The position numbers and the translations under genes were made by a program. From Pseudomonadota bacterium (GTDB taxonomy: Bacteria; Pseudomonadota; Alphaproteobacteria; Rhodospirillales; 2-02-FULL-58-16), in assembly GCA_022567015.1 (NCBI GenBank), contig JADFHR010000173.1:1-6898 (forward strand): a stretch of DNA of 6,898 bases, in the 5' to 3' direction. Positions 1-5,586 of this stretch are shown here, piece by piece; the first letter of the stretch is position 1; each line of letters opens with the position of its first letter. The notes below the pieces were generated by a model that worked only from the letters and a program-made list of their open reading frames with translations, made no database searches and was not told the DNA's origin.

Positions 1-9
1 TTGGTAAGC

Positions 10-149
10 CGCCGTTGCGGTCGCGTATGCGGCCCGTCGGAGGGCGTCGAAAAGTTTCGACGATGCGCCGCATCGCCTGAAACTTTCCTCCTGCCCGACG
101 AGCCGCCTACGCGATCTCTATGAGTCACGATCAGCGACCCTTGGTATTA
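10..149 (+). repeat. 140-bp inverted repeat, left copy
   Basis: This segment matches the reverse complement of 6759-6898 base for base without gaps (position i pairs with 6908-i). I count mismatches only at 17, 58, 68, 69, 80, 84, 87, 128 and 137, so 131 of 140 agree. Positions 18-57 and 88-127 are perfect. Identity stops at 150 on the inner side; the outer limit cannot be set because the other copy runs off the window. It can fold into two overlapping hairpins: 45-62 (GTCGAAA paired with TTTCGAC) and 61-75 (CGATGC, loop GCC, GCATCG). On the minus strand a GTG-started frame (128 downwards) stays open to the window edge, but differences between the copies do not favour silent sites, so I do not call a gene. 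It is likely a dispersed structured repeat; I do not recognise the family. Confidence 0.9.
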
Positions 150-235
150 TCCCGTCTTCGGCGATCTCCGACGTCGCGGTCCTTTCACGCCTCGGGAATC
201 GGGCATTCGGCAATAGACGACGGCGGAGAGGAAGG

Positions 236-654
<419 letters not shown>

Positions 655-688
655 CGTATAAGGGTAATCCGTCGCGCACCGTCGTCAA
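655..688 (-). promoter_or_regulatory. candidate promoter of rnpB
   Basis: On the minus strand TTGACG (688-683) is a 5/6 match to the -35 consensus and sits directly after the amidase stop codon. Seventeen bases further is ACCCTT (665-660), a poor -10. TATACG (660-655) is a better -10 sequence, but its spacing of 22 is too long and it nearly abuts the RNA start. The -35 element and its position about 30 bases before P1 support a dedicated promoter; the exact -10 is unresolved. Read-through from the upstream three-gene cluster is also possible. Confidence 0.4.
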
Positions 689-696
689 GGGCCGCG

Positions 697-1383
697 TCAC
701 CGGCACAGCTTGAGCAGGCCCCGGAGGCGGCCGGCGGTGTCGCCGTCCATGGTGCCGTCGACGCGCCGGGGGCGGAAGTGGCGCTGGAAAGCCGTCACCG
801 TCATCCCCAGGTCCCCGGTCTCGTAGCCGAAGTCGGCGAGCATGGCCTTGGCCTCGTCCTCGTCGGCGTCCGCCTCGTCCGCTGGCGCGCTGGCCGGCCA
901 CAACCCGATGCCGGCCGCCGCCAGGCGCGGCCAGTCGAACAGTTCGCCGGGGTCCATCTTGCGCCGGGGCGCCACGTCGGAATGGCCGACCACGTTGCGC
1001 GCCTCGATGGGGTGGCGGGCGAGGATGTCCCGCGCCAGGTCTTCGAGCGCCGCCATCTGCGCCTCGGCGAAGGGGCGGTATCCGAACTCGTGGCCCGGGT
1101 TGACCAGCTCGATGCCCAGGGAGCGGCCGTTGACGTCGCGCACCCCCCGCCAGCAGGCGGCGCCGGCGTGCCAGGCCCGGCGTTCCTCGGCCACCAGCCG
1201 GCGGACGGCGCCGTCCTCGTCGATCAGGTAATGGGCGCTGACCTTGGCCGCCGGGTCGCACAGGCGCGCCAGGGCCGCGTCCGCCGTCTCCATGCCGCTG
1301 TAGTGCAGGACGACCATGTCGATGGCCGCGCCGTCGGGCCTGGCGTCATGGTTGGGCGATTCGTATCTCCCGTTCTCCGCCAT
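697..1383 (-). CDS. N-acetylmuramoyl-L-alanine amidase (AmpD/AmiD type) with peptidoglycan-binding domain
   Basis: This 228-residue zinc amidase is predicted to cleave the bond between N-acetylmuramic acid and L-alanine in muropeptides. The Amidase_2 domain covers about residues 5-152. Zinc ligands are H27 (VVLHYSG), H134 (VVGHSDVAP) and D144 (KMDPG), with catalytic E92 (GIELVN) and K142, in the order and H-x7-K-x-D spacing seen in AmpD and AmiD. Residues about 173-226 form a PG_binding_1-like module (MLADFGY, VTAFQRHFRP, VDGTMDGDTAGRL). With this start there is no signal peptide or lipobox, which favours a cytoplasmic, AmpD-like role in recycling anhydro-muropeptides; AmiD itself is an outer-membrane lipoprotein. 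The frame is open back to an ATG at 1461, but that start would overlap the end of the upstream J-domain gene, while the ATG at 1383 directly precedes the family-typical YESPNHDARP. It is 43 bases from its upstream neighbour and probably its operon partner. The family is sure; the cellular location is inferred. Confidence 0.93.
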   Translation of the reverse strand: MAENGRYESPNHDARPDGAAIDMVVLHYSGMETADAALARLCDPAAKVSAHYLIDEDGAVRRLVAEERRAWHAGAACWRGVRDVNGRSLGIELVNPGHEFGYRPFAEAQMAALEDLARDILARHPIEARNVVGHSDVAPRRKMDPGELFDWPRLAAAGIGLWPASAPADEADADEDEAKAMLADFGYETGDLGMTVTAFQRHFRPRRVDGTMDGDTAGRLRGLLKLCR

Positions 1384-1426
1384 GGGCCGCCTGCCCTCTC
1401 TCTCCCGCCCGCGTCGGTGTCCGCGC

Positions 1427-2176
1427 CTAGCGCGGTCGGCGCTCCTTCCCGATGCGGTCATGCGCCGTGTTGATGGCCGCCATCTTCTCGGTCGCCAGGT
1501 CGATGAACTCCTGGGGCAGGCCCTGGGCGATCAGGGTGTCCGGGTGGTATTCCCGGCTGCGCTTGCGGTACGCCGTCTTCACCTCGGCGTCCGTGGCGTC
1601 GCGGGTCAGGCCCAGCACCTCGTACGGGTCGGCCGCGGCCGCGCCCATGTGCTGGGCGCGGATGCTTTCGAAGGCGTGGCCCTCGAAGCCTAAGATGGCG
1701 CCCACCTGGCGCAGGTACTCCAGCTCGCCGGTATGCACCGTGCCGTCCGCCTTGGCGATGTGGAAGAGCCCGCCCAGCAGCTCCTCCAACACCGCCGGTT
1801 CATGGGCGAACATGTCGGCGATCTGCCGGGCATAGGGCTCGAACCCGGTGGCGTCCTCGGCCGCGGCGTTGAACAGCTTCCCCACCTCCTTCATTTCGGC
1901 GGGCGGGATGTGGAAGATCTGTCTGAACGCGGCGATTTCGTCCCGGGTGACGCGGCCGTCGGCCTTGGCCATCTTGGCCCCGAGCACGATGACGGCCATG
2001 GTGAAGGCGACCTGGCGGTCGGCGGTGGCGGTGGCGGTGGCGGTGGCGGTGGCGCCGCCGGCCCGCTCCCGGGCCCGGTCCACCGCGTGCCCGGCGTAGG
2101 CGCCGAGAAGCGCGCCGAAGGGCCCGCCGATGGCGAACCCGGCGACGCCTCCGATGACCTTGCCCCAGATGCTCAT
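1427..2176 (-). CDS. djlA: DjlA-like membrane-anchored co-chaperone (TerB + J domain)
   Basis: This 249-residue protein has the DjlA architecture. First comes a Gly/Ala-rich hydrophobic N-terminal segment (residues 5-30, VIGGVAGFAIGGPFGALLGA) that resembles a single membrane anchor. A low-complexity Ala-Thr linker follows at about 42-52, then a TerB-like all-helical domain at about 55-165 with two KADG motifs (71-74 and 142-145), and a C-terminal J domain from DPYEVLGL (183) with the essential HPD tripeptide at 211-213. J proteins stimulate the ATPase of DnaK; in E. coli, DjlA acts at the inner membrane and affects the Rcs envelope-stress pathway. The ATG at 2176 has GGAG about 5 bases upstream and lies 23 bases after the DUF3750 stop, so translation is probably operonic. 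The frame is open further upstream, but that would only read through the end of the preceding gene. The symbol reflects architecture, not proven orthology. The linker is encoded by a perfect hexanucleotide repeat, listed separately. Confidence 0.9.
   Translation of the reverse strand: MSIWGKVIGGVAGFAIGGPFGALLGAYAGHAVDRARERAGGATATATATATADRQVAFTMAVIVLGAKMAKADGRVTRDEIAAFRQIFHIPPAEMKEVGKLFNAAAEDATGFEPYARQIADMFAHEPAVLEELLGGLFHIAKADGTVHTGELEYLRQVGAILGFEGHAFESIRAQHMGAAAADPYEVLGLTRDATDAEVKTAYRKRSREYHPDTLIAQGLPQEFIDLATEKMAAINTAHDRIGKERRPR
2021..2053. repeat. (GGCGGT)5 simple-sequence repeat in the co-chaperone gene
   Basis: Five perfect tandem GGCGGT units plus GGC lie inside the co-chaperone gene. 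On the coding strand they specify alternating Ala-Thr residues in the linker between the membrane segment and the TerB domain. A six-base unit can change number without shifting the frame, so linker length may vary between strains. The last part is inference. Confidence 0.9.
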
Positions 2177-2199
2177 GACGGCTCCGTCTTGGCGGCGGA

Positions 2200-3012
2200 C
2201 TAGGCGCCGGGTCCGATGCGCCCGGCGAGGGGCAGTTTGAGGGCCAGGTCCTTGGGGTCGATGCCGAAGGTGAGGCCGAGCACGTTGATCTCCAGGCCTT
2301 CCTCGACCGCGGCGAGCACGCCCAAGAGCCCGAACAGGGAAACCTGGAACCCGGTGCCGCTGGGCGCGGCGGCGAACACCGAGCCGTTGGTCAGGTAATC
2401 CTTGCCGATGGCCGTCGGCGGCAGGTCCATCTTCAACTCGGGCACGGCGCGGCCGACGTGGGCGGTAAAGGTGTTGGAGTTGGGGCCCGGCCACACCCGG
2501 TATTCGTTGGCAAAGGGATAGCTTTTGGCGGCGGCGTCGATGCGCGCGATGATCGCGTCGACGCCGTCGCCGCGCACCTCGGCGATGAGCACCGGCATGG
2601 ACCCGAACCAGCGCGCGTCGGCGGGCCGGTTGGAAATGCTCAGCGCCGAGCCCCCTCCCCCGTGCAGGACCCGCCAGCCGATCACCTCGTAGCGGGTGAA
2701 GGCGGGCGCGCCGGAGGGCTTGACCGCGATCCAGCTGTGCACGCCGAAGGTGCCGCGCCAGCCCCAGGCCCGGGCCACGTAGACCTGGGCCACGGCTTCC
2801 GGCGTCGTCGCCGGGTCGGGCGCGATGCCGGCCGGTTCATGGCTGGCCGTGCGCCAGTCGTGGGCCCTGGCCGCCCCTTTATCGCTGGCCGTGCGCCCGT
2901 CGTGGGCCATGGTCGTTATCCCGGTGAGCACGGCGGCCCCCGCGCCGCCCAGCACGAGCACGACCGCCGCCACGATTGCCACGCGTTTCCATGCCATCAC
3001 ACGGGCCACCAT
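2200..3012 (-). CDS. DUF3750 family membrane-anchored protein
   Basis: I assign this 270-residue protein to DUF3750, a proteobacterial family of unknown function. Recognition rests on the core (about residues 75-215): RAWGWRGTFGVHSWIAVKP, a YEVIGW motif, a Gly-rich stretch, then YRVWPGPNSNTFTAHVGRAVPEL with conserved-looking Trp, Pro, Asn and His residues. The N-terminus (residues 8-31) is one hydrophobic segment after positive residues, so the protein is probably anchored in the inner membrane with its bulk in the periplasm. The C-terminal region (about 222-250) is also hydrophobic. The start is uncertain: TTG at 3036, ATG at 3012 and ATG at 2997 are all in frame and none has a strong ribosome-binding site. 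I chose 3012 because it gives a typical basic start before the membrane segment. It is first in a three-gene cluster with a J-domain protein and an amidase, which suggests an envelope function but does not show one. Residues 36-63 hold an imperfect 14-residue duplication. Confidence 0.8.
   Translation of the reverse strand: MVARVMAWKRVAIVAAVVLVLGGAGAAVLTGITTMAHDGRTASDKGAARAHDWRTASHEPAGIAPDPATTPEAVAQVYVARAWGWRGTFGVHSWIAVKPSGAPAFTRYEVIGWRVLHGGGGSALSISNRPADARWFGSMPVLIAEVRGDGVDAIIARIDAAAKSYPFANEYRVWPGPNSNTFTAHVGRAVPELKMDLPPTAIGKDYLTNGSVFAAAPSGTGFQVSLFGLLGVLAAVEEGLEINVLGLTFGIDPKDLALKLPLAGRIGPGA
2842..2908. repeat. 25-bp direct repeat, 42-bp period, inside the DUF3750 gene
   Basis: Positions 2842-2866 and 2884-2908 are 25-bp direct copies (GCTGGCCGTGCGCC, A or C, then GTCGTGGGCC) with one difference, offset by 42 bases, an exact multiple of three. 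In the protein this gives AHDGRTAS followed 14 residues later by AHDWRTAS, just after the membrane segment. It looks like a recent in-frame tandem duplication in a region tolerant of length change. Confidence 0.85.
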
Positions 3013-3081
3013 AGCGAACCCGCGCGCCGCGGCCAACCGGGCCGTTGATCACGAATTGGTCAGGGGGTTTGGGGGGGGGCA

Positions 3082-3106
3082 GGCGTATCGAAAAATTCGA
3101 AACGCC
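3082..3106. other. 11-bp hairpin in the divergent intergenic region
   Basis: GGCGTATCGAA (3082-3092) and TTCGAAACGCC (3096-3106) pair over 10 of 11 positions around an AAA loop. It lies 14 bases before the terminator-like hairpin at 3120-3146 and just after a G5-T3-G9 tract (3063-3079). It could be the 5' domain of a small RNA that ends at that terminator, or part of a dispersed intergenic repeat. The wider 3013-3323 region holds no gene I can support; short frames there lack family features. Confidence 0.55.
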
Positions 3107-3119
3107 GAGGACGCGGAGG

Positions 3120-3146
3120 AAAGCCCGGGCGCTTCCCCGGCTTTTT
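3120..3146 (+). terminator. Rho-independent terminator-like hairpin
   Basis: AAAGCC (3120-3125) pairs with GGCTTT (3139-3144), and inside it GGG (3127-3129) pairs with CCC (3135-3137), leaving one C-C mismatch and a CGCTT loop. The stem runs into five Ts (3142-3146), so it would act on plus-strand transcripts. No plus-strand gene ends nearby: the neighbours diverge. It is therefore either the end of a small transcript beginning near 3080 or the remnant of a gene lost when the restriction module arrived. Confidence 0.55.
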
Positions 3147-3213
3147 GCCCTGGCGTTCGGCAGTTGGAGGAAGCATTTTTCTTCATGGAAATCTGCTTAT
3201 TTAATTGATGTTC

Positions 3214-3242
3214 TTGATTTGTTCGAAATGTCACGATATAGT
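3214..3242 (+). promoter_or_regulatory. candidate sigma-70-type promoter of the restriction-modification genes
   Basis: TTGATT (3214-3219) and TATAGT (3237-3242) are separated by exactly 17 bases in an AT-rich patch. Each element keeps at least four consensus bases. Transcription would begin near 3249, leaving a leader of about 75 bases before the endonuclease ATG. This is the best promoter-like sequence in the 3147-3323 stretch. Confidence 0.55.
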
Positions 3243-3266
3243 TTTCCGTATAGAACATATAGTTTT
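3237..3266. repeat. two TATAGTTTT boxes 21 bp apart, operator-like
   Basis: TATAGTTTT occurs at 3237-3245 and again at 3258-3266, a 21-bp period or two helical turns, with a further partial TATAG at 3249. The first box coincides with the proposed -10 element and the others straddle the proposed start site. Such phasing suits a dimeric or repeated regulator, but no controller gene is visible in the window. Confidence 0.4.
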
Positions 3267-3323
3267 TCATGGGCGGGAATCATGCTACATGTTGTGCTAG
3301 ATTGATCATCGACGGAGCGAAAT

Positions 3324-3911
3324 ATGACCGGCGTGACGGTCCCGCGACAGATCAAGCGCTTTTATGAGATTCACGAATGGCGCAATGCGTTGGCGGTCTT
3401 GGTTGCCGCACATCCCAAAGAATGGAACGACGTACTGACGGTTCTCGGGAAGTTCAGGCTCTTGCGGAGTGATGTACTTGCGCCCGGCGGCCGAAAATCA
3501 CGGATCGCAAATAAACTGGATGGCCATTTTTACAGGCTAGGTTGGGTAGAAAAGGGCTTTGAAACGAGCATTAAAGTTGATGAAACTGTTTATGAAACCC
3601 CAACACACAAAGTTGATTGTTTTAAGAACAGGGTTGCTCTGGAGGTCGAGTGGAACAACAAAGATCCTTTTTTTGACAGGGATTTAAACAACTTCAGACT
3701 TCTCTTTGAGTTGCGAGCCATTGATGTGGGCGTGATCATCACGCGCTGTGACGAATTGCAGGACATTTTCGACAGGCTCGGCAAAGGAAAAAAGTACGGA
3801 TCGTCAACAACGCACATGAGCCGATTGTTGCCGAGAATTGAAGGCGGTGGCGGTGGCGGCTGTCCAATCGCGGTGTTTGGAATTCGGGGGAGGACCTATG
3901 TCGAGGATTGA
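3324..3911 (+). CDS. type II restriction endonuclease, BglII/BstYI family
   Basis: This 195-residue protein is predicted to make double-strand cuts at a short palindromic DNA site. Recognition rests on the central block VDCFKNRVALEVEWNNKDPF followed by FDRDLNNFRLLFE, typical of the family. The PD-(D/E)xK-type active site reads D98, E107 and E109, with the same 9- and 2-residue spacing I recall for BglII D84, E93, Q95; the third residue here is Glu. A Gly-rich stretch EGGGGGGCPIAVFGI (173-187) precedes the C-terminus. The start is well supported: GGAG at 3314-3317 lies 6 bases before the ATG. The end overlaps the methyltransferase ATG by 14 bases, so the pair is translationally coupled. Base composition is clearly lower in GC than its neighbours (23 of 60 bases at 3661-3720), and codons such as AAA, TTT and ATT are common, pointing to horizontal acquisition. 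The recognition sequence cannot be read from the protein; family members BglII (AGATCT) and BstYI (RGATCY) suggest a GATC-containing site. Confidence 0.88.
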   Translation: MTGVTVPRQIKRFYEIHEWRNALAVLVAAHPKEWNDVLTVLGKFRLLRSDVLAPGGRKSRIANKLDGHFYRLGWVEKGFETSIKVDETVYETPTHKVDCFKNRVALEVEWNNKDPFFDRDLNNFRLLFELRAIDVGVIITRCDELQDIFDRLGKGKKYGSSTTHMSRLLPRIEGGGGGGCPIAVFGIRGRTYVED

Positions 3912-4530
3912 TGCGGTAACGCCGGGTGAGGATTTGTTGAGATTCGTTGACGGTGAGAAATTTTCGACGATCCTGGCGGACCCGCCTTGGCAATTCACCA
4001 ACCGGACGGGAAAGATGGCCCCGGAGCACAAGCGTCTGTCGCGCTACCGTACCATGACCTTGGATGACATTCTTGAGCTTCCCGTTGCGCAGCTGACACG
4101 ATCGACGGCGCACCTTTACCTTTGGGTGCCCAATGCGCTTGTCGCCGAGGGCCTGGAGGTCATGAAGCGTTGGGGCTTCACCTACAAGACCAATTTCATC
4201 TGGTACAAGGTGCGCAAGGACGGCGGGCCGGACCGGCGCGGCGTTGGGTTCTATTTTCGCAATGTGACGGAACTCGTGCTCTTCGGGACACGGGGAAAGA
4301 ATGCCAGAACCCTGAAACCCGGCCGGACAATGCCTAACCTGCTGGCGACCCGAAAGCGCGAGCACAGCCGAAAGCCGGATGAATTTTACGGCGTTGTCGA
4401 AGCGTGCAGCCCTGGCCCGTATGTAGAACTGTTCGCACGCCATGGCCGCTCGGGGTGGTATCAGTGGGGCGATGCACTGGCCCGAATTCCCGATGCGGGC
4501 GCGCCGCGTCCTTACTTACGAATTGCCTGA
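3898..4530 (+). CDS. MT-A70 family adenine-specific DNA methyltransferase
   Basis: This 210-residue enzyme is predicted to transfer a methyl group from S-adenosylmethionine to the N6 of adenine, protecting host DNA from the endonuclease encoded just upstream. The catalytic motif DPPWQF is at residues 28-33. Other family landmarks are AHLYLWVPNA (71-80), GFTYKTNFIWYK (93-104), FYFRNVTELVLFGTRGK (118-134), REHSRKPDEFY (154-164) and the SAM-pocket region ELFARHGRSGWYQWGD (177-192). MT-A70 is the family of eukaryotic METTL3/Ime4, but prokaryotic members next to nucleases are DNA methylases. I start it at the ATG at 3898 because a very strong GGGGGAGG lies at 3886-3893; an upstream TTG at 3838 would give a 20-residue extension lying within the endonuclease. 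There is no separate controller gene. The 3' end overlaps the convergent VOC-like remnant. It is somewhat richer in GC than the endonuclease gene but continuous with it. Confidence 0.92.
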   Translation: MSRIDAVTPGEDLLRFVDGEKFSTILADPPWQFTNRTGKMAPEHKRLSRYRTMTLDDILELPVAQLTRSTAHLYLWVPNALVAEGLEVMKRWGFTYKTNFIWYKVRKDGGPDRRGVGFYFRNVTELVLFGTRGKNARTLKPGRTMPNLLATRKREHSRKPDEFYGVVEACSPGPYVELFARHGRSGWYQWGDALARIPDAGAPRPYLRIA

Positions 4531-4605
4531 GTTCGGCAAGCGGTTGGTGACCCCGACTTCAACCAAATTCCCCCAAGGATCGCACGCTCTTATGAACGAT
4601 TGGCC
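4516..4605 (-). pseudogene. C-terminal remnant of a VOC (glyoxalase/dioxygenase) superfamily gene
   Basis: The minus strand encodes about 29 residues and a TAA stop: GQSFIRACDPWGNLVEVGVT followed by NRLPNSGNS. The F-x-R-x-x-DPWGNLVEV signature is the usual last strand of VOC-superfamily proteins, where the Glu is a metal ligand. The first three quarters of such a gene are absent; upstream on this strand the sequence turns into GC-rich spacer and then the end of the TPR gene. Codons such as ATA, AGA and TTG resemble the restriction genes rather than the flanks. Its stop lies inside the methyltransferase 3' end, a convergent overlap of 15 bases. I infer it travelled with the restriction module as the tail of a donor neighbour. 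The motif is short, so a chance resemblance cannot be excluded. Confidence 0.5.
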
Positions 4606-4652
4606 GCCGATCCCCCTGCCCGTCCGCAGCTCACGCCCGCCCCGCGCCGCCC

Positions 4653-5291
4653 TCAGACCTTCTTGCCGTCCAGCTTGTCGTGGAGTTCCTGGACCTTCTG
4701 GCGGGCGCCCGAGAGGTGGGGGTTGATCTCCAGCGCCTTCTCCAGGGCGGCGAGCGCGGCACGCTTCTCGTCCAGCTTCAGATAGATCAGGCCGAGGTTG
4801 GCGAACGCCCCGAAATGGCGCGGCTCGAGGACGAGGGTCCGGTGCAGGTCGGCGATCGAGGCCGGGTAATTGCCCATCATGAAATGGACCGTGGCCCGCT
4901 TGTGCCAGGCCTCGGCGAAGTCGGGCGCCCAGGCGACGACGATGGAAAAATCGTCCAACGCCGAACGCAGGATGCCATGCCGCATATACCACTGTCCCTC
5001 GCGCATCTGCTCATCCGCCACGACCCGCCCGGACTGGTGCCAGATGGACCAGATCGCCCCGGTCAGGCGCTCGGCCTCGGCCTGGTCCTCGGTGGCCTTG
5101 AGGCTCGTGAACAGCCCGTCCAGGCGCGGATCGTCCTGGGCGGCGAAGGCGGGAGCGGCACCGACGGACGCCAGCAGGAGGCCAACGGCCAAGGCGCCGG
5201 CGAGGAGGCGCCGGCATGGCCCGCGGCCACGGGCACCGGTGCGCTCCGGGCCGAAATCGGAGTCATCTGGAAACACGGGTAAATATTGCAT
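4653..5291 (-). CDS. secreted tetratricopeptide-repeat protein
   Basis: This 212-residue protein is probably exported. After a polar N-terminus, arginines (R21, R23, R27, R28) precede a hydrophobic core (LLAGALAVGLLLASVG, 29-44) and a likely signal-peptidase site at APAFA-AQDD (about 50/51). A helical stretch LDGLFTSLKATEDQAEAERL and IWSIWHQSG follows, then about three TPR units: roughly 92-125 (ALDDFSIVVAWAP), 126-159 (AEAWHKRATVHFMMGNYPASIADLHRTL) and 160-193 (ALEKALEINPH). TPRs are protein-binding scaffolds, so a periplasmic adaptor is plausible; the substrate is unknown. Small exported TPR proteins of this form are common in alphaproteobacteria. I chose the ATG at 5291, preceded by GGTGA; an in-frame ATG at 5345 would add 18 residues with no better ribosome-binding site. 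The gene diverges from the dehydrogenase, with a 328-base region between them. Its 3' end lies about 50 bases from the edge of the putative foreign module. Confidence 0.85.
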   Translation of the reverse strand: MQYLPVFPDDSDFGPERTGARGRGPCRRLLAGALAVGLLLASVGAAPAFAAQDDPRLDGLFTSLKATEDQAEAERLTGAIWSIWHQSGRVVADEQMREGQWYMRHGILRSALDDFSIVVAWAPDFAEAWHKRATVHFMMGNYPASIADLHRTLVLEPRHFGAFANLGLIYLKLDEKRAALAALEKALEINPHLSGARQKVQELHDKLDGKKV

Positions 5292-5348
5292 CTTGTCACC
5301 ATGCAGCGTATTACATGCATTCCAAATTAGGGTGGAATTACCCATTTC

Positions 5349-5401
5349 CAAGGTTTCCCGCGCACCGTTCCGGGCTTCGGCGCCGTCCCCGGGAAACCTT
5401 G
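5349..5401. promoter_or_regulatory. 12-bp perfect inverted repeat upstream of the TPR gene
   Basis: CAAGGTTTCCCG (5349-5360) and CGGGAAACCTTG (5390-5401) are exact reverse complements separated by 29 bases. The repeat lies 58-110 bases before the TPR start. No T-run follows on either strand, so it does not look like a simple terminator. It could be a protein-binding site or a leader stem of the TPR transcript. The rest of 5292-5480 holds no gene and no promoter I could place with confidence. Confidence 0.5.
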
Positions 5402-5480
5402 TTCGTCCGCCACGCAAGGGAGGACGCTTACCGGTCCTTATACGGAATTCCTGTGCATAATTTACGCACCCGTCGTGCCG

Positions 5481-5586
5481 TCCCCGGTTCCACCCGTCCC
5501 TTTCCCCGTTGCGCGTGAACGGGGCCCTGCCCATAGTGGGGGCCGCGGACGTGACGAACGGTACCAGGAACCGGGGAAGCCCCCGG
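5481..5586 (+). promoter_or_regulatory. candidate structured leader of the dehydrogenase gene with alternative stems
   Basis: An outer 11-bp perfect stem pairs TCCCCGGTTCC (5481-5491) with GGAACCGGGGA (5567-5577). It encloses a perfect 7-bp hairpin, CCCCGTT (5504-5510) with AACGGGG (5518-5524), and a weaker GGCCC/GGGCC hairpin at about 5523-5543. The 3' arm of the outer stem also fits a competing hairpin, CCGGGG (5571-5576) with CCCCGG (5581-5586), loop AAGC, so both cannot form together. This ends 33 bases before the dehydrogenase ATG and 23 before its Shine-Dalgarno. The arrangement resembles a switchable leader, but GC-rich DNA forms stems easily and I do not recognise a known riboswitch. 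Confidence 0.35.

Noticed and set aside
1915..1920. AGATCT as evidence for the restriction specificity
   Set aside because: A single occurrence would be expected by chance, and a methylated site could persist in any case.
2842..2908. CRISPR-like repeat-spacer unit
   Set aside because: There are only two copies, in frame inside a gene, with no cas genes in the window.
3063..3079. G5-T3-G9 tract as a phase-variation switch
   Set aside because: It lies between divergent genes, outside any frame and away from the proposed promoter elements.
3049..3305. Short frames (73-86 residues) in the intergenic region before the endonuclease
   Set aside because: They cross a terminator-like hairpin and the proposed promoter, and no family features or ribosome-binding sites were seen.
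4606..4992. Minus-strand frame continuing upstream from the VOC-like tail
   Set aside because: Beyond about 4605 the translation is the shifted shadow of the TPR gene; only the last 29 codons resemble a family.
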